Source: Calditrichota bacterium
Lineage (GTDB): Bacteria > Zixibacteria > MSB-5A5 > GN15 > FEB-12
Assembly: GCA_008501655.1 (NCBI GenBank)
Contig: QQUK01000101.1
Coordinates: 1-21,876 of the forward strand
Direction of reading: 5' to 3'
DNA: 21,876 bases
The translations under genes were made by a program, and so were the position numbers. This document shows, one piece after another, positions 12,746 to 20,569 of the stretch; within the stretch, counting starts at the first letter, position 1; every line of letters begins with the position of its first letter. The notes beneath the pieces were generated by a model, which worked only from the letters and a program-made list of their open reading frames with translations, searched no databases and was not told where the DNA came from.

Positions 12746-13810
12746 GTGAGCATCATGTTTGATGAAATGGCAAAAAAACCGGCAGCGTGGTTATCCAGCG
12801 CCGGCAAAGAGTCTCTGGTTGTTCTCTCAACCCGGGTTCGGCTTGCAAGAAATATTGCCGGTTCAAGTTTCCCGGAGTCTGCTGACTTAGAAGGTAAAAA
12901 ACGAATAGTATCTTATACTGATTCGGTTGTGACCCGGTCTAAGTTGATGGCAGACGGACAGTATGTCAAAGCAGCTGATATATCGAATCTGGATAATAAT
13001 TTTTTGATTGAACGTCACCTCATCTCACCTCTCTTTTTAACCGGTGAATTGAACAAGGCGTTGTATATCTCTGAGGATGAACGGGTATCGATTATGGTCA
13101 ACGAAGAGGACCATCTGCGTATTCAAGCACTCGCTCCGGGTCTCGATCCGAAAGGTGCTTTTGAGCAGGCCGTAAAATATGAATCTGAAATCGGTAAATA
13201 TTTAGAATATAATTATGACAAAGATTTCGGCTATCTGACATCCTGTCCGACGAATGCGGGGACCGGGATGCGGGCTTCAGTGCTTATTCATTTGCCGGGA
13301 TTGGTCTTAACCCGTGATATCGATAAAGTTATCTCGCAGATTACACATACCGGACTTATTGTTCGAGGATTCTATGGTGAAGGTTCCGATGTGTTAGGTA
13401 ATCTTTTCCAGATTTCCAATCAGACAACTCTCGGGGTAACTGAAGATGAGATTTTAAAACAGATCGAACGGATTACAACTGAGATAATAGAAAAAGAAGC
13501 TGCCGCAAGGCAACGGCTTATAGAAGAGACATCAGAGATTATTGAAGATAAAATATGGCGTGCTTATGGTATTTTAAAAAATGCAAGAGTCCTTTCCTCC
13601 GAAGAAGTGATGAACCTTCTTTCTGCAGTCAGGTTGGGTCATGCCACTAATATTATTGACTTCTTGGATATAAGTCTTCTGAACGCTATACTACTCTTAT
13701 CACAGCCTGCGCATCTGCAAAAATATTACGGCTCTGAAATGGATGATAATAGACGTGATTTTGTTCGTGCCCAGATGGTCCGGGATAAACTCCGGGAACA
13801 AAATGACTGA
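12746..13810 (+). CDS. mcsB: Protein arginine kinase McsB
   Basis: Phosphorylates arginines on damaged or misfolded proteins, marking them for ClpC-ClpP. The 354 residues contain the phosphagen-kinase nucleotide-binding segment VVLSTRVRLARNI (25-37), the acidic catalytic NEEDH (119-123), the CPTNAGTGMRAS segment (167-178) with the conserved Cys167, and the allosteric phosphoarginine-sensing motif RDFVRA (337-342), at the same numbering as in Bacillus. All landmarks are intact, so it should be an active kinase. The GTG at 12746 is chosen because AAGGA at 12734-12738 has 7-nt spacing to it, while the next ATG (12755) is 16 nt away. Confidence 0.95.
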   Translation: MSIMFDEMAKKPAAWLSSAGKESLVVLSTRVRLARNIAGSSFPESADLEGKKRIVSYTDSVVTRSKLMADGQYVKAADISNLDNNFLIERHLISPLFLTGELNKALYISEDERVSIMVNEEDHLRIQALAPGLDPKGAFEQAVKYESEIGKYLEYNYDKDFGYLTSCPTNAGTGMRASVLIHLPGLVLTRDIDKVISQITHTGLIVRGFYGEGSDVLGNLFQISNQTTLGVTEDEILKQIERITTEIIEKEAAARQRLIEETSEIIEDKIWRAYGILKNARVLSSEEVMNLLSAVRLGHATNIIDFLDISLLNAILLLSQPAHLQKYYGSEMDDNRRDFVRAQMVRDKLREQND

Positions 13811-13863
13811 TTTTATATTAAAGTAGATAGATAACGATATATATAGTATAAGGAAATCACGCT

Positions 13864-16329
13864 ATGAATGAAATGTTTACGGAGAGTGCCCGCAAAGCAA
13901 TTGAGTATGCCCGCGATGAAGCATCCCGTTTAAGACATGATTATATCGGCACCGAACACCTTCTCCTTGGTTTGATTCGGTTAGGCGAAGGACGTGCCGT
14001 TGAAGTCATTCTCAACTTAGGATTAGAACTCACCGATTTGCGTGCTTCGATCGAAGAGGTTGTCCAGCCTTCCGGCGGAACTATGACAATGGGACAGCTG
14101 CCTCTTACGGCCAGAGCCAAAAAGACTCTCGAAGTCTCCGGACAGGAAGCCCGTGCACTTAAATCAAAAGATATAGATACAGAACATATTCTCCTCGCTC
14201 TGTTAAAAGATGAGGAAGGTGTCGCATCGCAGGTTCTTTCGACGTATGATATTGATTATAAAGAAGCGTATGAAGAGCTGAAAAATATTCAGAACGGGAA
14301 ACCGTCATCATTTAAGAAAAAACGGAAAAAATCAAAAACTCCGGCACTGGATCATTTCGGTCGGGATTTAACCGAACTCGCCCGCCGTGGTGTATTAGAC
14401 CCGATTATCGGTAGAGAAAATGAAATTGAACGTGTTGCTCAGGTTCTCTCACGCCGCAAGAAAAATAATCCGGTCTTAATCGGTGAACCGGGTGTTGGTA
14501 AAACTGCGATTGCCGAAGGTCTCGCTCAGCGAATCGTTGAAAATCGTGTACCGCAGACCTTGGAAAATAAAAGAGTCGTTACTCTTGACATGGCTTCACT
14601 TGTAGCCGGTACTAAATACCGCGGACAATTTGAAGAACGTCTCAAAGCGGTGATGACTGAAATCATCAACGCCACCGATGTAATCATCTTTATTGATGAG
14701 CTGCATACAATCGTTGGTGCCGGTGGTGCCGAAGGTTCTCTTGATGCATCGAATATTTTTAAACCATCGCTCTCCCGCGGTGAACTTCGCTGTATCGGTG
14801 CAACTACTTTAAATGAATACAGAAAGTATATCGAAAAAGATGGCGCTTTAGACCGTCGTTTCCAGACTGTCATGGTTGAACCGCCATCTGAAGAAGATAC
14901 AATAAAGATACTTAAAGGTCTCCGCTCCAAGTATGAAGATCATCATCAGCTGAATATATCTGATGAAGCTATCGTGCAGGCAGTGAGACTTTCCAACAGA
15001 TATATCTCCGGAAAATTCCAGCCGGATAAAGCTATCGATTTAATCGATGAAGCCGGTTCCCGGGCACATCTGGCAACATACACCCGCCCTGATGAATTTG
15101 CGGAAATCGAAGCTGAATTGGAAGAACTGCAGGAAAAGAAAGAGAACGCTGTTAAAAACCAGGCGTTTGAAACTGCTGCACAACTTCGTGATGATATAAA
15201 AATCAAAAGGGACCAGCTGACCAATCTTCAGAAAGAATGGGAAGAAAAACGGAAAAACGAAAAAGTTACTTTAAGCGGTGATGATGTTGCAACAGTGCTT
15301 GCCAAGATCACCGGTATTCCGTTGTTCCGTCTTGAAGAGAACGAATCGAAACGTCTCATCCGTATGGAAGATGAACTTAAAAAATCAATCATCGGTCAGG
15401 AAGAAGCGATTCTTAAAATTTCGCAGTCTATCCGCCGTGCCAGAGCCGGTCTTGGTGATCCGAGACGTCCGATTGGTACATTTATTTTCTTAGGACCTAC
15501 CGGTGTTGGTAAAACGGAACTTGCCCGTTCCTTAGCACAGTTCCTTTTTGAAGATCCGGATTCATTAATCAGAATCGATATGTCTGAGTATATGGAAAAA
15601 TTTGCTGTTTCCCGTCTTATCGGTGCCCCTCCGGGGTATGTCGGCTATGAAGAAGGCGGACAGCTTACTGAAAAAGTCCGCAGAAAACCTTACTCGGTTG
15701 TTCTGCTGGATGAAATTGAAAAAGCTCATCCGGATGTATTCAATATTCTGCTTCAGCTTATGGATGACGGTACTTTGACCGATTCATTCGGGCGTAAAGT
15801 TGACTTCCGTAACACTGTTGTCATTATGACATCGAACCTCGGAACCCGTCAGCTTCGTGACCAGAAGACGGTCGGATTTGATGCTGAAGAAGCTGATACA
15901 TCATTTAATTCGATGACAAAGAAAGTTATGGATGAATTGAAAAAAGCGTTCAATCCGGAACTGTTGAACCGTATTGATGAAACTATCGTTTTCCATTCCT
16001 TGACTCGTGAACATATTAAAGAGATTATCGAAATCCTTGTAGCCGATATCGCTACCCGTCTTGCTGAAAAAGGAATCAGCTTCAACCTTACCGAAGAAGC
16101 AAAAAATTTCTTATCAGAAAAAGGCTTCCAGCCGGAATACGGTGCCAGACCGCTGAAACGGGCTCTTCAGAAATATCTTGAAGATCCGCTTGCTGAAGAA
16201 ATTCTGCGCGGTCAGTATGCCGGTGATATCGATTTGATTATCTCGGTCGGTGATGACAAGCTTGCCTTCGATTTTGCTGAACCTAAAGATAACAATTCGA
16301 GTGAAAGCGAAACGGTTGCCAAGAATTAG
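13864..16329 (+). CDS. clpC: ClpC, AAA+ unfoldase of the ClpCP protease
   Basis: Unfolds substrates, including arginine-phosphorylated proteins, and feeds them to ClpP. It has an N-terminal Clp_N double repeat (about 1-145), AAA+ D1 with Walker A GEPGVGKT near 207-214, a middle domain with a UVR motif (about 420-455, typical of ClpC rather than ClpA or ClpB), and D2 with GPTGVGKT near 544-551. A VGF loop near 670-672 is expected for docking to ClpP. Length is 821 against about 810-850 for the family. The Shine-Dalgarno AAGGA precedes the ATG. It lies 53 bp after mcsB and is followed by an intrinsic terminator. clpP is not in the window. Confidence 0.96.
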   Translation: MNEMFTESARKAIEYARDEASRLRHDYIGTEHLLLGLIRLGEGRAVEVILNLGLELTDLRASIEEVVQPSGGTMTMGQLPLTARAKKTLEVSGQEARALKSKDIDTEHILLALLKDEEGVASQVLSTYDIDYKEAYEELKNIQNGKPSSFKKKRKKSKTPALDHFGRDLTELARRGVLDPIIGRENEIERVAQVLSRRKKNNPVLIGEPGVGKTAIAEGLAQRIVENRVPQTLENKRVVTLDMASLVAGTKYRGQFEERLKAVMTEIINATDVIIFIDELHTIVGAGGAEGSLDASNIFKPSLSRGELRCIGATTLNEYRKYIEKDGALDRRFQTVMVEPPSEEDTIKILKGLRSKYEDHHQLNISDEAIVQAVRLSNRYISGKFQPDKAIDLIDEAGSRAHLATYTRPDEFAEIEAELEELQEKKENAVKNQAFETAAQLRDDIKIKRDQLTNLQKEWEEKRKNEKVTLSGDDVATVLAKITGIPLFRLEENESKRLIRMEDELKKSIIGQEEAILKISQSIRRARAGLGDPRRPIGTFIFLGPTGVGKTELARSLAQFLFEDPDSLIRIDMSEYMEKFAVSRLIGAPPGYVGYEEGGQLTEKVRRKPYSVVLLDEIEKAHPDVFNILLQLMDDGTLTDSFGRKVDFRNTVVIMTSNLGTRQLRDQKTVGFDAEEADTSFNSMTKKVMDELKKAFNPELLNRIDETIVFHSLTREHIKEIIEILVADIATRLAEKGISFNLTEEAKNFLSEKGFQPEYGARPLKRALQKYLEDPLAEEILRGQYAGDIDLIISVGDDKLAFDFAEPKDNNSSESETVAKN

Positions 16330-16354
16330 AATTTAAGAAATATATCAATATAGG

Positions 16355-16384
16355 AAGTCAGCCTCGTAAACGGGCTGACTTTTT
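16355..16384 (+). terminator. Intrinsic terminator after clpC
   Basis: AAGTCAGCC (16355-16363) pairs with GGCTGACTT (16373-16381), followed by a short T run. It closes the clpC unit. Confidence 0.85.
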
Positions 16385-16425
16385 AATTACTATCCTGTTG
16401 TCATGTAATAAGTTAGAAATAACTA

Positions 16426-16453
16426 TTGCATTAATTTCTCAATTTGTTATAAT
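16426..16453 (+). promoter_or_regulatory. Promoter of rpmA with extended -10
   Basis: TTGCAT (16426-16431), a 16-bp spacer and a perfect TATAAT (16448-16453) preceded by TGT, making an extended -10 (TGnTATAAT). This leaves a leader of about 65 nt before the L27 gene. Confidence 0.75.
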
Positions 16454-16523
16454 TGTCAGCTACGGTCTCTGAGATTGTAGACGATAAATTGGAAAAGAAT
16501 TATTTAGAAATACGAGGTTTTTT

Positions 16524-16796
16524 ATGGCTCACAAGAAAGGTGTAGGTTCCTCCAAGAACGGTCGTGACTCAAACGGTCAACGACGAGGCACCAAAGTTTA
16601 TGCCGGTCAGTCTGTATCTGCCGGTTCAATCATCGTTCGTCAGGTCGGTACACCGATCAAAGCCGGTAACAATGTCGGTATGGGAAAAGACTGTACATTG
16701 TTTGCGAAGATCGATGGTGAAGTTATGTATGAAAGAGTTGGCAAAGACGGAAAAAAAGTTTCTGTTTACAGCCAGACCCACCCGAAACATAACTAA
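16524..16796 (+). CDS. rpmA: 50S ribosomal protein L27
   Basis: L27 reaches toward the peptidyl-transferase centre. The start MAHKKGVGSSKNGRDSNGQR and the core IIVRQVGTPIKAGNNVG then GKDCTLFA are unmistakable. Length is 90 residues. The N-terminus begins directly with the mature AHKKG form, with no cleavable extension as seen in Firmicutes. The Shine-Dalgarno GAGG lies 6 nt upstream of the ATG. Its usual partner rplU (L21) is not upstream; the gene stands alone between the clpC terminator and its own terminator. Confidence 0.97.
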   Translation: MAHKKGVGSSKNGRDSNGQRRGTKVYAGQSVSAGSIIVRQVGTPIKAGNNVGMGKDCTLFAKIDGEVMYERVGKDGKKVSVYSQTHPKHN

Positions 16797-16847
16797 GAGG
16801 CTTAAGCCTCATTTATAATCTGTCATCCTGAGCTTGTCGAAGGATGC
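16797..16847. repeat. Palindrome and dispersed GTCATCCTGAGC element after rpmA
   Basis: GAGGCTTAAGCCTC (16797-16810) is a perfect palindrome touching the L27 stop codon. An element with CATCCT/AGGATG arms and a GAGCTTGTCGA interior follows at about 16821-16847 and is related to the copy at 5681-5705. Confidence 0.75.
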
Positions 16848-16861
16848 ACATATTAAATTTG

Positions 16862-16894
16862 AAAGAGACGGTTGTAAAAGCGTCTCTTTTTTTT
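16862..16894 (+). terminator. Intrinsic terminator of rpmA
   Basis: AAAGAGACG (16862-16870), a 10-nt loop, CGTCTCTTT (16881-16889), then further T residues. Confidence 0.9.
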
Positions 16895-16939
16895 GGTTAT
16901 TCATTTTAGAATAATAATTTTCAAATAATTATGATTCAC

Positions 16940-18415
16940 TTAGTATAGACACTTGATTGGAAGAGGACCTTGAGGTGAGCCAAACATGTAATCAACAATA
17001 TAAACTATATCACCTATATCTAAACTTTTGGTTCCATCTACATCGGCCTCTTCAAAACAGAACGGCTCTGTCCCTCCATTGAATGAAAAATCAACAAAGA
17101 AAACCAAATCAGCAATATCAATGTTATCTAACAAATCATTATCAATGTTTCCCGCAAAGTCTATGCAGCAAATATTTTGGCTAATTTTCTGCACTATAAT
17201 ATCATACCAATAAAATGATGTGATAGTTTGGGAATTTCCCACAGTATAAACATTCCCTGATAAATCCAAACATAAAGATGTGCCCCCATCAGATAAACTA
17301 TCAGAACTACGATAATTATGCTTCCATAGTAAATTACCATTGTGATGAAACTTAAGCACAACTGCTCCCTTAGAAGAACCGATCAAATAAATATGATTAT
17401 CTTGATCAATTGTTATGTTGCTTACTCTATCAATCGAATTTCCATTTGGTGTTGTGTCTGAAGTATATTCAATGACTAAACTTGAATCTCCTAACGAATC
17501 ATATACTATTACAAAAATATTATCATCATTATCTCCAACATTGCTAGAACCTGCTACTAATAACTCATGATTATGTGTCAATACTAGTGATTTGGAATAA
17601 TGAAATATGGGTGAACCTATAAGTTGATGGCTCCAAAGAGTATCTCCATTCGTTGAGAGACAAGCAGTTAAAAATTTGTCTGTTACATAGATATTATTCA
17701 AAGAATCTAGGACACAATCCCATCCACCAAATTCACTCTCCCAAAGCATATTGCCATTAGTATCAAGTTTAAATGTGCAATCATCTCCTACAACAATAAC
17801 ATTTGATTCTGAATCGAGTGCAACTTTGTATAGTTGATTGTCTTGATCCCCGGTTTTTATATATGTCCATAAAGAATCTCCTGAACTGTTTAGTTTTAAA
17901 ATGATATAATCCATGTGATAACTATTACTATCAATTATTGAGTTACCTCCTACAATCACGTTTCCATCCTCATCACAAACTACACTATTAAAATAAACCT
18001 CCCTATTTAATGCATGTTCAATTATTCTAGTCCATAATGTATCACCATTTAAATCAAACTTTGCAATAAAACCCTTTGAATTTATAGAAAAATCATTCAC
18101 TGCTCCAACAACATAGAGAGAAGAATAATTACAAAGAATAAAATTATTTGCATAACAACCATTTTCTATATGAAGCGTTTTTAACCAGTTATTTGAACCT
18201 AAATCATTGTAATTCGCCAATAAAATGGAACTACCTTCGGATGTAACACTATTACCTAGAACATATAAATTGTTATCCGAAGATAACAATAAATCAACAG
18301 CATTATCATTATCATGAAATAAATCAATTGAATCTAACCACTCTTGGTATATTTGCTGCGAGTTAGCTGATTGAAACCAAAAGAGCATCCCAATAATTAT
18401 AATAAGATTTTTCAA
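16940..18415 (-). CDS. Secreted beta-propeller-like protein with C-terminal dockerin-type repeats
   Basis: A 491-residue exported protein. The signal peptide is at 1-20 (LIIIIGMLFWFQ, cleavage near NSQ). The body consists of blade-like repeats of about 45-55 residues carrying a recurring motif of the type NxxGDTLW (NLNGDTLWT, NSSGDSLWT, DTNGNMLWE, STNGDTLWS, HHNGNLLWK), as in SBBP-type propellers. The end holds two dockerin-like calcium-loop repeats (NIDIADLVFFVDFSFNGG and ADVDGTKSLDIGDIVYIVDY). Such tails are frequent on secreted proteins of FCB-group candidate phyla and may anchor proteins or aid sorting. The start is TTG at 18415 with the Shine-Dalgarno GAGGAG at 18422-18427. The coding sequence is visibly more A/T-rich than its neighbours, and a transposase lies upstream, so transfer is possible. 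Substrate or partner is unknown. Confidence 0.85.
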   Translation of the reverse strand: MKNLIIIIGMLFWFQSANSQQIYQEWLDSIDLFHDNDNAVDLLLSSDNNLYVLGNSVTSEGSSILLANYNDLGSNNWLKTLHIENGCYANNFILCNYSSLYVVGAVNDFSINSKGFIAKFDLNGDTLWTRIIEHALNREVYFNSVVCDEDGNVIVGGNSIIDSNSYHMDYIILKLNSSGDSLWTYIKTGDQDNQLYKVALDSESNVIVVGDDCTFKLDTNGNMLWESEFGGWDCVLDSLNNIYVTDKFLTACLSTNGDTLWSHQLIGSPIFHYSKSLVLTHNHELLVAGSSNVGDNDDNIFVIVYDSLGDSSLVIEYTSDTTPNGNSIDRVSNITIDQDNHIYLIGSSKGAVVLKFHHNGNLLWKHNYRSSDSLSDGGTSLCLDLSGNVYTVGNSQTITSFYWYDIIVQKISQNICCIDFAGNIDNDLLDNIDIADLVFFVDFSFNGGTEPFCFEEADVDGTKSLDIGDIVYIVDYMFGSPQGPLPIKCLY

Positions 18416-18435
18416 TTAATTCTCCTCTGTAAGCA

Positions 18436-18463
18436 ATTATAATACTATTAAAAAAAATGTCAA
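18436..18463 (-). promoter_or_regulatory. Full-consensus sigma70 promoter of the dockerin-protein gene
   Basis: On the minus strand, TTGACA (18463-18458), a 16-bp spacer and TATAAT (18441-18436). Both hexamers match the consensus exactly. It lies 21 bp upstream of the TTG start. Confidence 0.8.
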
Positions 18464-18570
18464 ACTGAATATGGATAGACATGTCATTTTATTTTATACT
18501 GCACAAGTCAAGCAATTTACATGATGATAGGAGTTTGAATGAAATCTGTAAAATTACAAACAAAGTAGCT

Positions 18571-18618
18571 GTAGGTCGGGTTCCCGGAGATTCGCTGTAG
18601 CGAATCGAAGAACCCGAC
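18571..18618. repeat. GTAG-footed REP palindrome 3' of the transposase
   Basis: GTAG, then GTCGGGTTCCCGGA, an inner perfect hairpin GATTCGCT/AGCGAATC (18589-18606), and the closing arm AACCCGAC. It lies 9 bp from the transposase stop codon and shares its outer stem with the repeats at 19164-19211 and 19682-19729. Confidence 0.85.
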
Positions 18619-18627
18619 GTTTTGGAA

Positions 18628-19107
18628 TTATTCACCAAAATCAAAATCCTTATCGTAGTCGTAATCATTTCCCCAATCTCTTGGATAAAATCCATTTTCA
18701 AAATATTTAATTAATGATGAATGTTTATATAAAAATGGATCATCAATAATCTTATGTTTAACCGGATTATAATGTATATAATCTATATGTCTGTTTAAAT
18801 CTTCCTGATTTCGAATAATATGATCCCAATACCGATTCTGCCAAACCCGTCCCTTTTGTATGAACCGATTATAATACCATGAATATCTTCTTTTAAACTG
18901 ATGTATTATGTTTGATATCCCTTTATTTTTTGAGTTGAGTATTACATGAAAATGATCAGGTAAAACTACCCAGGCTTCGAGTTTAATGTCTCTCCAACTT
19001 TCCCAGAATAAATCAATATTATCGATGAGAATTGGTTTTCTCTGGTATGATACAACGGTCAGGAAATAATAATGGTTTTTGAAATAATATCTTCGCAATG
19101 ATTTCAC
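18628..19107 (-). CDS. REP-associated tyrosine transposase (RAYT, Y1_Tnp family)
   Basis: A single-strand DNA endonuclease related to IS200/IS605 TnpA that acts on REP hairpins. It has the HUH metal site (DHFHVI, His52/His54), a candidate catalytic tyrosine in the RRYSWYYNR segment (73-81), and the family signature WQNRYWDHIIRN (89-100) plus HIDYIHYNPVKH (107-118). The 159-residue length is within the family range and the frame is intact. The start is a GTG at 19107 with no strong Shine-Dalgarno. The C-terminal tail is acidic and Asp/Tyr-rich. It is bracketed by palindromes with a GTAG foot, the kind of substrate these enzymes recognise. RAYTs are normally single-copy domesticated genes and do not move as autonomous IS elements. 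Confidence 0.93.
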   Translation of the reverse strand: MKSLRRYYFKNHYYFLTVVSYQRKPILIDNIDLFWESWRDIKLEAWVVLPDHFHVILNSKNKGISNIIHQFKRRYSWYYNRFIQKGRVWQNRYWDHIIRNQEDLNRHIDYIHYNPVKHKIIDDPFLYKHSSLIKYFENGFYPRDWGNDYDYDKDFDFGE

Positions 19108-19163
19108 ACCGAGAATATAAGTATATGCACTGACAGAGGATGTCAGTTTAAATTAATAAAATT

Positions 19164-19270
19164 GTCGGGTTCTTCCTCCGCCTATTGGCGGACTCCGGGA
19201 ACCCGACCTACGGATGATATTTATCTACTGGTTATTGGAGGGCTCCGGGAACCCGACCTACGGATGATAT
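19164..19270. repeat. REP palindromes 5' of the transposase, partly duplicated
   Basis: A complete unit at 19164-19211 (outer arms GTCGGGTTC and GAACCCGAC, inner TCCGCCTATTGGCGGA, then CTAC) is followed by a half unit at 19231-19261. The 28 bp at 19193-19220 recur at 19243-19270 with a period of 50. The remainder of 19108-19387 shows no gene. Confidence 0.85.
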
Positions 19271-19387
19271 AACATGTTTTTGTTGGAGTTTGAATTCTAT
19301 ATCTTGATATTGCCTCCTGCAATCATGACCTTTTGCTTGAAAGCAATAATGTCAAATTTTTTTTAATTTTTAACAACTGGATACAAC

Positions 19388-19576
19388 ATGGAAGAAGTCG
19401 CACAAAAACTGGATGAAATTCTCGATCTGTTTCAGAGACCGCATATTATTTTTAAACCTGAGATCAAAGAATGGAAGGGTAAATGGAAAGCAATATACGG
19501 GTCTGTGGAAGCAATAGGAGAAACACCTATGGATGCATGTTATAAATTTGATTCTGTTTTCTGGGATGGAAAATAA
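19388..19576 (+). CDS. Small hypothetical protein (62 aa)
   Basis: An ORF with a protein-like composition: a helical N-terminus (EEVAQKLDEILDLFQ), then KWKAIYGSVEAIGETPMDACYKFDSVFW. The end resembles small proteins with a GxTPxEA...FDxxW pattern, which makes real coding likely, but I cannot name a family or a function. There is no Shine-Dalgarno before the ATG. It sits alone between REP clusters, so it may be part of the accessory material around the transposase. Confidence 0.55.
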   Translation: MEEVAQKLDEILDLFQRPHIIFKPEIKEWKGKWKAIYGSVEAIGETPMDACYKFDSVFWDGK

Positions 19577-19640
19577 AATTTGATAAGTCGGGTTTTATAG
19601 AAGCAGAAGTTTTTTCCGGAACTTATCTGAACATAAAACG

Positions 19641-19797
19641 GTCAGGATAGGGTTCCTGACCGCGCTAAACTGTTCAAAATTGTCGGGTTCTTCCTCCGCC
19701 TATTGGCGGACTCCGGGAACCCGACCTACTTATTATCTCCGGGAACCCGAACTACATATTCTGTCTCATCTCTTTAAGAACTCGACCTACTTATTAT
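19641..19797. repeat. REP cluster between the small protein and the secreted 211-aa protein
   Basis: A GTCAGGA/TCCTGAC hairpin (19641-19660) is followed by a complete REP (19682-19729) whose 44-bp core is identical to that at 19164-19207, a half unit ending in GAACTAC (about 19737-19755), and a decayed copy ending CGACCTAC near 19790. No gene is seen. Confidence 0.85.
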
Positions 19798-19813
19798 CTT
19801 TTTATCAATAAAA

Positions 19814-20449
19814 TTACTCTTTGTCCATCTCAACTGGTTTGGTTTCTGTTTCGGCTATGAGACTTTCGATTTTACTGTAGTCAATTTTTGATGACTGAGC
19901 TTTCAGGTCATCCATCGTTGCACCCTTTTTAGCCTCAAACATAAGAAGTACTCTATCTTTGACCGCTACCATAAGCTGTGCTGATTTTACTTCATCCCCC
20001 TTAAGTTCGACCATCTCTTTGGCGTTGTGCCCATCGACTTCAGTAGATTTCATATATCCCTGCGGTCCATCGTATTCATATGCCATCATAAACGGAGCCA
20101 TAAGCATCTGATTATAACCACTGTCCATAATTGTAATTTTAATCCGCTTTGCATCAGATTTGTAAGTTCTGGAAACTGATGAATAGCTGTACTGTCCTGA
20201 TGGACTCGATGGGTCAGCTGTCTTGAAAGTACCGCCTTCGATTTCTGAACTTTCCATTCCATCGATTGACTCCGGTAAAAGTTTTGAAAGTGGTTTCCAG
20301 TTTACTGATTCATATTTGGTTGCATTTTTATCGGTGCCTCCCATACCGGGGATATTGCCGAGTGCTTTTTTCAAATCATCGAGTTGTGCATGGGATACTA
20401 CAGCACAACAGATGATAACAGAAAAGATGATGAATGTGATTTTCTTCAT
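19814..20449 (-). CDS. Secreted protein of unknown function (211 aa)
   Basis: The signal peptide is clear (MKKITFIIFSVIICCAVV, cleavage near SHA-Q at 21-22). The mature part opens with a Gly/Met-containing stretch (LGNIPGMGGTDK). A probable alpha/beta domain follows, with YSYSSVSRTYKSDAKRIKITIMDSGYN and a later VAVKDRVLLMFEAKKGAT segment. The tail is Glu/Lys-rich. I do not recognise the family; it is most likely periplasmic. The ATG at 20449 has GGAG 7 nt upstream. A sigma70 promoter on the minus strand (TTGTAT at 20515-20510, 17 bp, TATTAT at 20492-20487) suits it. Confidence 0.8.
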   Translation of the reverse strand: MKKITFIIFSVIICCAVVSHAQLDDLKKALGNIPGMGGTDKNATKYESVNWKPLSKLLPESIDGMESSEIEGGTFKTADPSSPSGQYSYSSVSRTYKSDAKRIKITIMDSGYNQMLMAPFMMAYEYDGPQGYMKSTEVDGHNAKEMVELKGDEVKSAQLMVAVKDRVLLMFEAKKGATMDDLKAQSSKIDYSKIESLIAETETKPVEMDKE

Positions 20450-20486
20450 TTTTTTACTCCATTAAAATTATTGATTGATTATGTCT

Positions 20487-20515
20487 ATAATAAAAATATT
20501 TTCTGTTCCATACAA
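20487..20515 (-). promoter_or_regulatory. Promoter of the 211-aa secreted protein gene
   Basis: TTGTAT (20515-20510), a 17-bp spacer and TATTAT (20492-20487) on the minus strand, about 38 bp upstream of the ATG. Confidence 0.5.
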
Positions 20516-20533
20516 CAACTTTTTCAAAAACCC

Positions 20534-20561
20534 TTGTGTTACTTATTTCAGTCTATATATT
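20534..20561 (+). promoter_or_regulatory. Promoter of the uvrD-like gene
   Basis: TTGTGT (20534-20539), a 16-bp spacer and TATATT (20556-20561). The -10 box ends 8 nt before the ATG at 20570, and there is no Shine-Dalgarno, which suggests leaderless translation. Confidence 0.45.
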
Positions 20562-20569
20562 CAAACCCA

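Noticed and set aside
14526..14930. 134-residue minus-strand ORF inside clpC
   Set aside because: It lies antisense to the conserved ClpC D1 domain; the composition is Ser-rich as expected of an antisense shadow, with no supporting signals.
18571..19797. CRISPR array, suggested by repeated units near the transposase
   Set aside because: The units are palindromic, irregularly spaced, truncated in places and differ in orientation; there are no uniform spacers and no cas genes.
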